Assembly: GCA_003979345.1 (NCBI GenBank)
Contig: RYVZ01000009.1
Span: 27,370-91,369, forward strand
DNA length: 64,000 nt
Source of the DNA: Lachnospiraceae bacterium
GTDB lineage: Bacteria > Bacillota > Clostridia > Lachnospirales > Lachnospiraceae
Direction: 5' to 3'
Below the pieces are notes generated by a model. That model was not told where the DNA came from. It saw nothing but the letters and a program-made list of their open reading frames with translations, and ran no database searches. A program made the position numbers and the translations under genes. Shown one piece after another: positions 1 to 8,087 of this stretch (position 1 is the first letter of the stretch; every line of letters begins with the position of its first letter).

Positions 1-507
1 TTTGAAACGGACAGAGAGAGGCTTGGGATCAAGACTTATTTCTGCTCGAATGTCTGCGCCGCGTACCGAAGAGATGTTTATGAGGAATTAGGCGGATTTA
101 CAGAGCATACGATTTTTAATGAAGATATGATCTTTGCGGCTGGTGCGGCGAAAAAAGGATATGGGATCGCCTATCAGCCATCGGCGCGTGTCTATCATTC
201 CCATCATTATACGGGAAGACAACAGTTTCAGCGTAATTTTGATCTGGGCGTGTCGCAGGCACTTCATCCGGAGGTGTTTGAAGGAATCGTATCTGAGGGT
301 GAGGGAGTGCGTATGGTCAGGCAGGCCGCCGGGCATCTGCTGAAATGCGGGAAAGGAACGCAGATTCCGGGGTTGATCGTGGATAGTGCCTGCAAATATG
401 CGGGGTATCAAATGGGAAAGCATTATAAGTATCTTCCGTCAAAGCTTGTGCTTTCCTGTACGGGAAACCGTGAATTTTGGATGCAGAAGCCGTGTGCCGA
501 TCAATGA
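1..507 (+). CDS. Glycosyltransferase family 2, C-terminal part (cut by window start)
   Basis: The frame is open from base 1 to the stop at 505-507, so only the last 168 residues are present. It reads CSNVCAAYRRDVYEELGGF followed by an NEDM motif and a YHSHHYT stretch. This arrangement is typical of the acceptor-side half of rhamnosyl-type GT-A (GT2) glycosyltransferases, where the ED acts in the active site and the following segment carries the amphipathic C-terminal tail. The expected role is addition of a sugar to a cell-envelope or exopolysaccharide precursor at the cytoplasmic face of the membrane. The N-terminal nucleotide-sugar binding half lies outside the window, so donor specificity cannot be judged. 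Confidence 0.8.
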   Translation, partial: FETDRERLGIKTYFCSNVCAAYRRDVYEELGGFTEHTIFNEDMIFAAGAAKKGYGIAYQPSARVYHSHHYTGRQQFQRNFDLGVSQALHPEVFEGIVSEGEGVRMVRQAAGHLLKCGKGTQIPGLIVDSACKYAGYQMGKHYKYLPSKLVLSCTGNREFWMQKPCADQ

Positions 508-567
508 TAGATGGGTATACTATAAAACGCAGGGTATGATAAAGCAAAAAAAAAGGAGCAGGCAGCA

Positions 568-676
568 GTGTGAAAAATACTTCTAATGCAGCAAATAACG
601 CTGCCTAAGAAGTATTAAATTTCACACCGAAGAATGCCTGTAATGCGGCATTCTTATTTGAGCCGCCAAAGGCGGC
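568..676 (+). promoter_or_regulatory. Hairpin-rich leader upstream of glmS
   Basis: Three inverted repeats follow one another between the glycosyltransferase stop and the glmS start. The first pairs 568-584 with 608-627 (GTGTGAA/TTCACAC and ATACTTCT/AGAAGTAT, with an inner GCAGC/GCTGC). The second pairs AGAATGCC at 631-638 with GGCATTCT at 647-654 and is followed by TATTT, so it could be a weak terminator. The third, GCCGCC-AAA-GGCGGC at 662-676, ends three bases before the GGAGG ribosome binding site. I looked for the conserved core of the glmS ribozyme and do not see it. A regulatory role is inferred from structure and position only. Confidence 0.5.
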
Positions 677-689
677 ATGGAGGATTATT

Positions 690-2516
690 ATGTGTGGAAT
701 TGTTGGCTATATTGGTACAAGACAGGCGGCGCCGATCATTCTGGATGGTCTGGCAAAATTGGAGTACCGCGGTTATGACTCGGCAGGAATGGCGATCTAT
801 GACGGAGAGGAGATCCATATTACCAAATCTGTCGGCCGGTTGAAGGTGCTTGAGGAACTGACGCACGGAGGCGCTACGATGCCGGGTATGATCGGTATCG
901 GTCATACCCGTTGGGCAACGCATGGCGCGCCAAATGATATCAACGCACATCCGCACTATAATTCGGAACATACGATCGCAGTCGTGCATAATGGCATTAT
1001 TGAGAATTATCTGCAGTTAAAAAAGAAACTGACGGACAGAGGGTATGAGTTTGTCTCGGAGACGGATACGGAAATACTGGCGCAGATGCTGGATTACTAT
1101 TATACCGGAAATCCGATCGAGACGATCGCGAAGGTCATGCACCGCGTAGAAGGATCCTATGCGCTTGGTATTATCTTTGCCGATCATCCTGATGAGGTAT
1201 TTGCCGTGCGTAAAGACAGTCCGCTCATCGTGGGACAGAGCGTGGATGGCTGTTTCATTGCATCGGATGTTCCTGCTGTCTTAAAGTATACGCGTCAGGT
1301 CTATTTTGTGGAGAATGAGGAAATCGTAAGACTCCGCGCGGATCATATGCATTTTTACAATGTGGATGTGGAAGAGATCGCTAAAGCACCCGTAACGATC
1401 GAGTGGGACGCCAATGCTGCAGAAAAGGCGGGTTATGAGCATTTCATGCTCAAGGAAATGTATGAACAGCCAAAGACGATCAGGGAGACGTTATCTCCGA
1501 GACTGCGCGACCGTGATGTCGTCATTGACGAATTGCAGATGAGTGTGGAGGATATCCGCGCAGTCCGCAAGTTTCATATTGTGGCGTGCGGTTCGGCCTA
1601 TCATGCGGGAGTTACCGCGAAATATGTGATAGAAGGGCTTGCGCGCATTCCGGTTGAAGTGGATCTGGCTTCTGAATTTCGATACCGCGACCCGATCTTA
1701 GAGGAGGGGGCGATGGTCATTGTTGTCAGCCAGTCGGGTGAGACTGCGGATACGCTGGCAGCGCTGCGGGAAGCAAAAAAGCGCGGATTTCCGGTGCTCG
1801 GTATCGTCAATGTTGTCGGCAGCTCCATTGCGAGAGAGGCAGACCGTGTCATGTACACATGGGCAGGACCGGAGATTGCCGTTGCAACAACGAAGGCGTA
1901 CAGCGCCCAGCTGATCGCTTTTTATCTGCTTGCCGTTAAATTTGCAAAAGTTCGGGAACAGATTACGGAAAAGGAGTTTCAGGGCATGCTCGAAGAGCTG
2001 CAGAGGCTTCCGAATCAGATCGAACTGCTGCTTAACAATAAAGGAAAGATTCAAAAGTTTGCGAACCGGTATCTGGCGGCGAAGGATGTGTTTTTTATCG
2101 GGCGTGGGATCGATTATGCGATCTCCCTGGAAGGCTCGCTGAAATTGAAGGAAATTTCTTATGTGCATTCCGAGGCTTATGCGGCGGGTGAGTTAAAGCA
2201 TGGTACGATCTCACTGATCGAGGAAGGTACGCTTGTGGCTGCAGTGTCGACGCAGCCCGATCTCTATCAGAAGACGATATCGAATATGGTTGAGGTTAAG
2301 GCGAGGGGGGCATTTGTACTTGCCGTGACGAATGAGGATAATCGTGAGATCGAGCGTGCGGCTGATTATGTAATTTATATACCGCAGACAAATCCGTTTT
2401 TTGCAAATTCGCTTGCCATCATTCCGTTGCAGCTTTTTGGTTATTATGTTGCAGTCGGCAAAGGATGTGACGTGGATAAGCCGCGGAATCTGGCTAAGTC
2501 AGTGACGGTAGAATAG
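690..2516 (+). CDS. glmS: Glutamine--fructose-6-phosphate aminotransferase (isomerizing)
   Basis: A 608-residue protein, the usual length of GlmS. It starts MCGIVGYIG, so after Met removal Cys becomes the N-terminal nucleophile of the class II glutamine amidotransferase domain (about residues 2-220). Two SIS sugar-isomerase domains follow (about 285-420 and 455-600), with SQSGETADT and the conserved C-terminal DKPRNLAKSVTVE. It makes glucosamine-6-phosphate from fructose-6-phosphate and glutamine, the entry step to UDP-GlcNAc and peptidoglycan in the cytoplasm. The ATG at 690 is preceded by GGAGG at 679-683. It appears monocistronic, with a strong terminator directly behind it. Confidence 0.97.
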   Translation: MCGIVGYIGTRQAAPIILDGLAKLEYRGYDSAGMAIYDGEEIHITKSVGRLKVLEELTHGGATMPGMIGIGHTRWATHGAPNDINAHPHYNSEHTIAVVHNGIIENYLQLKKKLTDRGYEFVSETDTEILAQMLDYYYTGNPIETIAKVMHRVEGSYALGIIFADHPDEVFAVRKDSPLIVGQSVDGCFIASDVPAVLKYTRQVYFVENEEIVRLRADHMHFYNVDVEEIAKAPVTIEWDANAAEKAGYEHFMLKEMYEQPKTIRETLSPRLRDRDVVIDELQMSVEDIRAVRKFHIVACGSAYHAGVTAKYVIEGLARIPVEVDLASEFRYRDPILEEGAMVIVVSQSGETADTLAALREAKKRGFPVLGIVNVVGSSIAREADRVMYTWAGPEIAVATTKAYSAQLIAFYLLAVKFAKVREQITEKEFQGMLEELQRLPNQIELLLNNKGKIQKFANRYLAAKDVFFIGRGIDYAISLEGSLKLKEISYVHSEAYAAGELKHGTISLIEEGTLVAAVSTQPDLYQKTISNMVEVKARGAFVLAVTNEDNREIERAADYVIYIPQTNPFFANSLAIIPLQLFGYYVAVGKGCDVDKPRNLAKSVTVE

Positions 2517-2524
2517 TACGGGAG

Positions 2525-2560
2525 AAAGAGTTTCGCATCTTGATGCGGGACTCTTTTTTA
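2525..2560 (+). terminator. Rho-independent terminator of glmS
   Basis: AAAGAGTTTCGCATC pairs with GATGCGGGACTCTTT across a very short loop and is followed by a run of six T. It begins nine bases after the glmS stop. Confidence 0.85.
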
Positions 2561-2772
2561 TGTGCAGCCCCATGCACAATGCGTATGATACACGCATGGA
2601 AGTATGCCGCAGAAGCGGCGCATGGGGCGCGCGGCGAGTAGGGAAAGTCTTCCCTATTCGATTTTTGCCGAATTGAGATTTCACAAATTAAATTTTTTTT
2701 TGTCACACATTTTTCACAAATGATTTCTATACTAATCTCATCGACGGGGGAAAATAAAAAAGAAAAGAGGTT

Positions 2773-4491
2773 ATGATGATGTCAGATTTTATGTATGGTT
2801 CGGAAAATGAAAAGCAGAATGGACAGCAGGCTGATGGCATCACGCCGTCAGGTGGAACAAATGGAAACACCGGATTTCAGCAGGATGTGAACGGTATAGA
2901 AAATGCAGCACAAACGGTGGTTAACATGAACGAAGCGGGGAACGCGCCGCAGGGAGCGCTCAATACGAATGAAGCGGGGAACGCGCCGCAGACGGCGGAT
3001 GGAACAAATATCGCGTCGGACGGAACGTATCGGTATTCTTACCGGCAGGCAGGCGGGAATACGCAGGGTGCGTTTGCACCGGACACGATCGGCTGTTCTT
3101 ATACAACGAACGGTCAGTATGGTCAGTATGGGCATTATCAGATGCACCATGACGGCCAGCAGGCAGGTGCGGCAGCCGGAGATAAAAAAGCGCAGAAGGC
3201 TCAGAAAAAAGCGCAGCGAAAGCAGGTCAGGGAAGCAAAGCGGCAGGATAAAAGAGCAAAGGGCAGATATCCGCTTGGCATGCGGGCTGCATCGGCACTG
3301 TTATGCGGCGTGTTGTTTGCGGGAGCGGCTTATGGAACCTGTTATGGAATTGAGAAGTTGACCGGTACGAAGCTGATCGTGAACGGCAGGGGCACTTATA
3401 CGCAGGTAGCGCCGACGCAGAGCATGAACGTTCCTTCCGTCCCGACCCAAGGAAACGCACAGAGCAGCGGACTGATCTCGACGGAGACAGGCAGCGGAAA
3501 TCCCGTACAGGGTATGGACGTCAGGGCAGTCGCTAAAAGCGTGCAGCCGGCGGTCGTAACGGTGACGAACTTTTACACCCAGAAGATTCAGTACTGGATG
3601 TATGAATATGAGCAGGAGGGCGAAGGCGGCGGCTCCGGAATCATTGTCGGACAAAATGATGATGAACTGCTGATCTGCACGAACTATCATGTCATTGACA
3701 AGACACGTGAACTGCAGGTTACTTTTATTGATAATACAACTGTAAATGCTGTTGTCAAGGGAACGGATGCGCGGAATGATCTGGCAGTGATCGCGATTCC
3801 TTTAGAAGATATCAGTGAGGAGACCTTATCAAAGATCGCAATCGCAAGACTTGGCAATTCCGATACACTGGAAGTGGGCGAGGAAGTCATAGCAATCGGG
3901 AATGCGCTCGGGTACGGACAGTCTGTGACGAACGGTATCATCAGCGCGCTTGACAGGCAGATAGAGGATTATGAAAGTCCGATGATCCAGACGAATGCAG
4001 CGATCAATCCGGGTAACTCGGGCGGTGCGCTTGTCAACGCGAAGGGCGAAGTGATCGGAATCCCTTCCGCGAAGATCGGGGGCTCTACCGTGGAGGGAAT
4101 GGGCTATGCGATCCCGATCTCTGCCGCGGAACCGATTCTGCAGGAGCTGATGACACGCGAGACGAAAACGCTGGTGGATGAGCAGGAGCAGGGATATCTC
4201 GGCGTTGAGGTAGTGGATGTGGATGAACAGGGTATCCAGCTTTATAATATGCCGAGAGGCGTTTATATCCGGGAGGTTTATGACGGTTATGCGGCAGATC
4301 AGGCAGGCTTACGCCGGGGCGACATTATCACCGAACTGAACGGAGTGAGGATCGAAAATAGAACGGCACTTTCAGATGAATTGAAATACTATTCGGTTGG
4401 AACAACGGTGACGTTAACCGTGTGCAGGATCGCGAATGGTTATGAGAGCGAGGATGTTCAGGTTGTACTTGGAGAAGCATATGGGGAATAA
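2773..4491 (+). CDS. Membrane-anchored HtrA/DegP-like serine protease with PDZ domain
   Basis: A 572-residue protein. About 165 N-terminal residues are Asn/Gln/Gly-rich and cytoplasmic, ending in a Lys/Arg/Gln-rich stretch. A single membrane segment lies near residues 172-192, followed by a trypsin-like domain and a C-terminal PDZ domain (about 470-565). The catalytic triad is visible as H306 (NYHVID), D336 (NDLAVI) and S416 (GNSGGA). The family degrades or refolds damaged extracytoplasmic proteins. The N-terminal region holds a near-exact direct repeat, NEAGNAPQ twice, 39 bp apart. Three ATGs stand in a row (2773, 2776, 2779); AGAGG at 2766-2770 favours 2776 or 2779 as the true start. It is flanked by terminators, so it is probably transcribed alone. 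Confidence 0.93.
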   Translation: MMMSDFMYGSENEKQNGQQADGITPSGGTNGNTGFQQDVNGIENAAQTVVNMNEAGNAPQGALNTNEAGNAPQTADGTNIASDGTYRYSYRQAGGNTQGAFAPDTIGCSYTTNGQYGQYGHYQMHHDGQQAGAAAGDKKAQKAQKKAQRKQVREAKRQDKRAKGRYPLGMRAASALLCGVLFAGAAYGTCYGIEKLTGTKLIVNGRGTYTQVAPTQSMNVPSVPTQGNAQSSGLISTETGSGNPVQGMDVRAVAKSVQPAVVTVTNFYTQKIQYWMYEYEQEGEGGGSGIIVGQNDDELLICTNYHVIDKTRELQVTFIDNTTVNAVVKGTDARNDLAVIAIPLEDISEETLSKIAIARLGNSDTLEVGEEVIAIGNALGYGQSVTNGIISALDRQIEDYESPMIQTNAAINPGNSGGALVNAKGEVIGIPSAKIGGSTVEGMGYAIPISAAEPILQELMTRETKTLVDEQEQGYLGVEVVDVDEQGIQLYNMPRGVYIREVYDGYAADQAGLRRGDIITELNGVRIENRTALSDELKYYSVGTTVTLTVCRIANGYESEDVQVVLGEAYGE

Positions 4492-4544
4492 GTGAAAAGA
4501 CAATCCATCCGAATACAGATCCGTCTTACGGAATGATTTGACGG

Positions 4545-4588
4545 CTCCCTCAGGGACGTTCATGGAAACGATCTCTGAGGGAGTTTTT
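4545..4588 (+). terminator. Terminator after the HtrA-like gene
   Basis: CTCCCTCAGGGA at 4545-4556 pairs with TCTCTGAGGGAG at 4572-4583 and is followed by five T. It lies 54 bases behind the protease stop. Confidence 0.85.
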
Positions 4589-4658
4589 CTGCTCAGGAGC
4601 TTGACCGGAAGCGCAATTTGCGGTAGTCTTGTGAAAAGTAAAGTTTTAGGCAAAGAAT

Positions 4659-4733
4659 GCTATGGCAAAGAGAGCTATGGCCAAGAAAGCTATGGCCAAG
4701 AAGGCTATGGCCAAGAAGGCTATGGCGGGGATG
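4659..4733 (+). repeat. Five tandem 15-bp repeats
   Basis: Units beginning at 4659, 4674, 4689, 4704 and 4719 read GCTATGGCCAAGAAG with minor changes; the last is partial. In the frame of the following lipoprotein gene they would encode repeated AMAKK. The unit length is a multiple of three, so copy-number change would keep any frame. The array sits between the HtrA terminator and the best start codon of the lipoprotein. Confidence 0.85.
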
Positions 4734-4760
4734 TCATGGCAAGGAATGGGGAACAGCCTT

Positions 4761-6017
4761 ATGGATAAAAAAGGGATACTGTTTGCAGCGGTTTTGTGCC
4801 TGCTGCTTGCAGGATGCGGTGGCGTTGACAATAACAAGGACGTTGCGGACGAAACACCTTCTACAGATTGGCAGTCCGATGATCATACGGATGTACCGGT
4901 CTATTCTGAAGAAGACCATAAGGCGGCAGCGGAATATCTGCGGGAGCAATATGGAATTTTAACGGACGGCAATGTGCCTAAGGTTATTTTAGACAGCGAC
5001 ATGACTTATTTTGGGGATGACGCAATGTGCCTGAGCATTTTAGCGGCGGCGGATGAGCTGGGGATGATCGATCTGCTCGGTGTCACGATCACGGGCGGAA
5101 ATACTTTTGCAGCGGTAGGAGCAAATTCAGCACTGAATCAGCTGGAATATTATGGGAGAGATGATATTCCGGTTTATTTGGGAACGGATATTCCGCTTTT
5201 GGGATTTCGGGATTTGGAGGAACAGGAACAGATTGTCGGCAGCATTGACCGATGGGGCGTCATGTGGCATTTGGAAGACTATATTGCGCCGGAAAATTAT
5301 CATGATCTGGGTTCTTATTATGAACGAAAATGGGGTTATTCGGATACGGAAGTGCAGGAGCAGAGCGCAGTCGATTTTATGATCGGGCAGGCGGAGCAGT
5401 ATCCGGGTGAGGTTACGATCCTGTCAGTCGGTGCGGCTACGAATATTGCGGCGGCATGTATGCAGGATGAGAATTTTGCCAAAAACACCGCGGGGATCAT
5501 TTATATGGGAACGATCGTGAATGGCGGGGGAAGTTATACACCCTATGCCGATTTTAATGTTTTTTATGATGCGGAAGCGTTTCAGATCTGTCTGATAAAC
5601 AGTTTTCCGTTTCAGATAGTGATACCGCACGATGCAGCATCTTCCGTCATGCTTGACAAGAGGGTTTTTGATCTGATGGACGCAAAGGGACGCACACTGA
5701 TTTCTCAAATGTGGCTGGACGATCAGTACAGTCTGTACCGGCGGTCTCCAAACCGGACAGCGGGATGTACGGATGCGGCGGCAGCGGTTATTTTATTAAA
5801 TCCCAAGGCAGCACTCGCACAGGAAGACCGTTATGCCGCAATCAATACTAACACAAATTCCGCGGAATATGGAAGAACTTACACATGGACAGAACAGCCG
5901 TCCGGTATGGAGGCAGGTCGTGCGACCTTTATTATGGAGATGGATACAGAGGTGTACTGGGATTTTGTAACGGACTTGATCTGCCACATGCAGGATGCTT
6001 TTGCCGGGGCGGACTGA
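4761..6017 (+). CDS. Nucleoside hydrolase-family lipoprotein
   Basis: From ATG 4761 this is a 418-residue lipoprotein: MDKKG, a hydrophobic stretch and the lipobox LLAGC. Residues 78-87 carry D-S-D and a later DD (D78, D80, D86, D87), equivalent to the metal-binding DxD...DD of inosine/uridine-preferring nucleoside N-ribohydrolases, with a longer loop than usual. The family cleaves nucleosides to base and ribose using Ca2+; as a lipoprotein it would act outside the membrane, probably in nucleoside scavenging, though substrate is unknown. The start is chosen because AAGGAATGGGG lies nine bases ahead and puts the signal peptide at the N-terminus. The frame extends upstream to 4662 through the AMAKK repeats, which would place about 33 cationic residues before it. 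Confidence 0.85.
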   Translation: MDKKGILFAAVLCLLLAGCGGVDNNKDVADETPSTDWQSDDHTDVPVYSEEDHKAAAEYLREQYGILTDGNVPKVILDSDMTYFGDDAMCLSILAAADELGMIDLLGVTITGGNTFAAVGANSALNQLEYYGRDDIPVYLGTDIPLLGFRDLEEQEQIVGSIDRWGVMWHLEDYIAPENYHDLGSYYERKWGYSDTEVQEQSAVDFMIGQAEQYPGEVTILSVGAATNIAAACMQDENFAKNTAGIIYMGTIVNGGGSYTPYADFNVFYDAEAFQICLINSFPFQIVIPHDAASSVMLDKRVFDLMDAKGRTLISQMWLDDQYSLYRRSPNRTAGCTDAAAAVILLNPKAALAQEDRYAAINTNTNSAEYGRTYTWTEQPSGMEAGRATFIMEMDTEVYWDFVTDLICHMQDAFAGAD

Positions 6018-6146
6018 CTGCAAAGAAATACCAGCTGTTTTATAAAAACTTCACTTGTTCGAAGGGAAGATATGTTTTATACTGTATGTGGCGGTGGAGC
6101 GTGCTTTACCGCCGCATAGTCATTTGATAACGGGGAGTGAAAGGGA

Positions 6147-7976
6147 ATGTCTGACAGTACAAACCACAACAATGAGTACGAAGATGTATGCATGATATGC
6201 AGGAGGCCGGAGAGCAGGGCTGGAAGAATGTTCCATCTGCCGAATCATATCTGTATCTGTGATGACTGCATGCACAGTACGATGGACTCTGTGACAGAAA
6301 TGGAAAAACGAGGGTTATTTAATTCGGACATGATGAACCAACTGAATAATCCTTATTTTGCTTCTTTTATGCTGGATGCGATGAGCGCGAAGGCACAGGA
6401 GGAGGATACATCGAAGGGTAATAAAGAAGAAAGGCAAAAGGATATACTGCCGGATTCTGCAGACACCGCGGATGATACGAATGCCGCAAATAGAGCAGAC
6501 ACTGCGGACGGTACGAACGCTGTAAATGGAACAAACGCCGCAGACAGTACGAACACCGCAAATGGAGTCAATACTGCAAGCGGCACGAATACGGCAGAGG
6601 ACGGGGCACAGACCACAACTGGGGGAGCATCGGTTAAAGATGGTTCTGCAGGCGCTTCGGACGGCGCAGGAAATCAGCGTAAATCAAATCCTAACATAAC
6701 TTCTGACAATGTTGATCTTGGAAAGGCGATGAACAGCCGGGGCTTTTTCCCGAATATTCAATTTGTTAATCTTGCCGATCTGCAGGGCGAGGGCATTCCG
6801 TTCAGACAGAAGGTAAAGAAACGGAAAAAATCGGATAAGCAGGAACCGGTGTTAAACTTAAAGGATGTGCCCGCACCGCATAAGATAAGGGAAAAGCTTG
6901 ACGAATATGTGATCGGACAGGAGCAGGCGAAGAAGATCATATCGGTAGCAGTGTATAATCACTATAAGCGCGTAGCGACGAATACGATGGACGATATTGA
7001 GATCGAAAAGTCCAACATCCTGATGATCGGTCCGACAGGATGCGGAAAAACCTACTTGGTAAAGACGCTGGCGCGGCTTTTGGATGTGCCGCTGGCGATC
7101 GCTGACGCGACGTCCCTGACGGAGGCGGGATATATCGGTGATGATATCGAGAGTGTGATCTCCAAACTTTTGGCGGCTGCGGACAACGATGTGGACAGGG
7201 CGGAGCGCGGCATCGTATTTATTGATGAAATCGATAAGATCGCGAAGAAAAAGGAGACGACGTCCCGCGATGTCAGCGGAGAATCGGTTCAGCAGGGCAT
7301 GTTGAAGCTGCTAGAGGGCGCGGAGGTCGAGGTGCCTGTCGGTGCTAACAGTAAAAATGCAATGGTGCCGCTTACAACGGTGAATACCCGCAATATCCTG
7401 TTTATCTGCGGCGGTGCATTTCCGGATCTGGACGAGATCATAAAGCAGCGCCTGCGTAAGCAGACATCGATCGGATTTGCTGCAGAACTGAAAGACAAGT
7501 ATGATAAAGAGCGCGGTCTTTTAGAAAAAGTAACGGTGGAGGACTTGCGGCAGTTTGGCCTGATTCCTGAGTTTATCGGACGTCTTCCGATTCTCTGCAC
7601 GATGAAGGGACTGAATAAAGACAATATGATCCAGATATTAAGCGAGCCGAAGAATGCTGTTTTGAAGCAGTATCAGAAGCTTTTGGAACTGGATGAGGTC
7701 AAACTGGATTTTGACCGCAGTGCGCTTGAGGCGATCGCTGATAAAGCAATGGAACGTGATACGGGAGCGCGTGCACTACGTGCGATCATCGAGGAATTTA
7801 TGCTTGATATCATGTATGAGGTGCCGAAGGATGATAACATCGGTCATGTAATCATCACACGCGATTATATCGAAGGTAAGGCAAGCCCCATCGTTGAGAT
7901 TAGGAGCAATATGCCGACAGCGCTGCTGCCGCCGCCGAGACAGACAGCGGAGATCCCGAGTGCTGCAGGGCAGTAA
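6147..7976 (+). CDS. clpX: ClpX-like AAA+ unfoldase with long low-complexity linker
   Basis: A 609-residue ClpX homologue; typical ClpX is near 420. Residues 15-41 form the C4 zinc finger (C15-x2-C18, C38-x2-C41). Residues about 80-185 are a low-complexity Ala/Asp/Thr/Asn-rich linker with degenerate ADGTNA repeats. The AAA+ core follows: Walker A GPTGCGKT (295-302), pore loop GYIGDD, Walker B with D360-E361, and the IGF loop (442-444) used by ClpX to dock on ClpP. All parts needed to unfold substrates and feed ClpP are present. No clpP or trigger factor gene is adjacent, so this may be a second ClpX paralogue; that is inference. The closest ribosome binding site is GGGGAGTG just upstream of 6147. 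Confidence 0.9.
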   Translation: MSDSTNHNNEYEDVCMICRRPESRAGRMFHLPNHICICDDCMHSTMDSVTEMEKRGLFNSDMMNQLNNPYFASFMLDAMSAKAQEEDTSKGNKEERQKDILPDSADTADDTNAANRADTADGTNAVNGTNAADSTNTANGVNTASGTNTAEDGAQTTTGGASVKDGSAGASDGAGNQRKSNPNITSDNVDLGKAMNSRGFFPNIQFVNLADLQGEGIPFRQKVKKRKKSDKQEPVLNLKDVPAPHKIREKLDEYVIGQEQAKKIISVAVYNHYKRVATNTMDDIEIEKSNILMIGPTGCGKTYLVKTLARLLDVPLAIADATSLTEAGYIGDDIESVISKLLAAADNDVDRAERGIVFIDEIDKIAKKKETTSRDVSGESVQQGMLKLLEGAEVEVPVGANSKNAMVPLTTVNTRNILFICGGAFPDLDEIIKQRLRKQTSIGFAAELKDKYDKERGLLEKVTVEDLRQFGLIPEFIGRLPILCTMKGLNKDNMIQILSEPKNAVLKQYQKLLELDEVKLDFDRSALEAIADKAMERDTGARALRAIIEEFMLDIMYEVPKDDNIGHVIITRDYIEGKASPIVEIRSNMPTALLPPPRQTAEIPSAAGQ

Positions 7977-8020
7977 AAAGACGAGAGCGGACGAGTTTGA
8001 AACAGTCAAAAAGATAAGAG

Positions 8021-8063
8021 TACCTGCATATGCTGACATAAAAGGCATATGCAGGTATTTTTT
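8021..8063 (+). terminator. Terminator of clpX
   Basis: TACCTGCATATGC at 8021-8033 pairs perfectly with GCATATGCAGGTA at 8045-8057, followed by six T (8058-8063). The ATGs at 8049 and 8064 belong to this structure, which argues against using them as starts of the next gene. Confidence 0.9.
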
Positions 8064-8087
8064 ATGGCATACGGGGAGATTCCATTT

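Noticed and set aside
500..690. glmS ribozyme
   Set aside because: Expected by gene context, but I could not find the conserved core; only unrelated hairpins are present.
2570..2660. Several small dyads behind the glmS terminator
   Set aside because: A perfect TAGGGAA/TTCCCTA stem is visible at 2638-2656, but without flanking gene logic or T-run I cannot assign a role.
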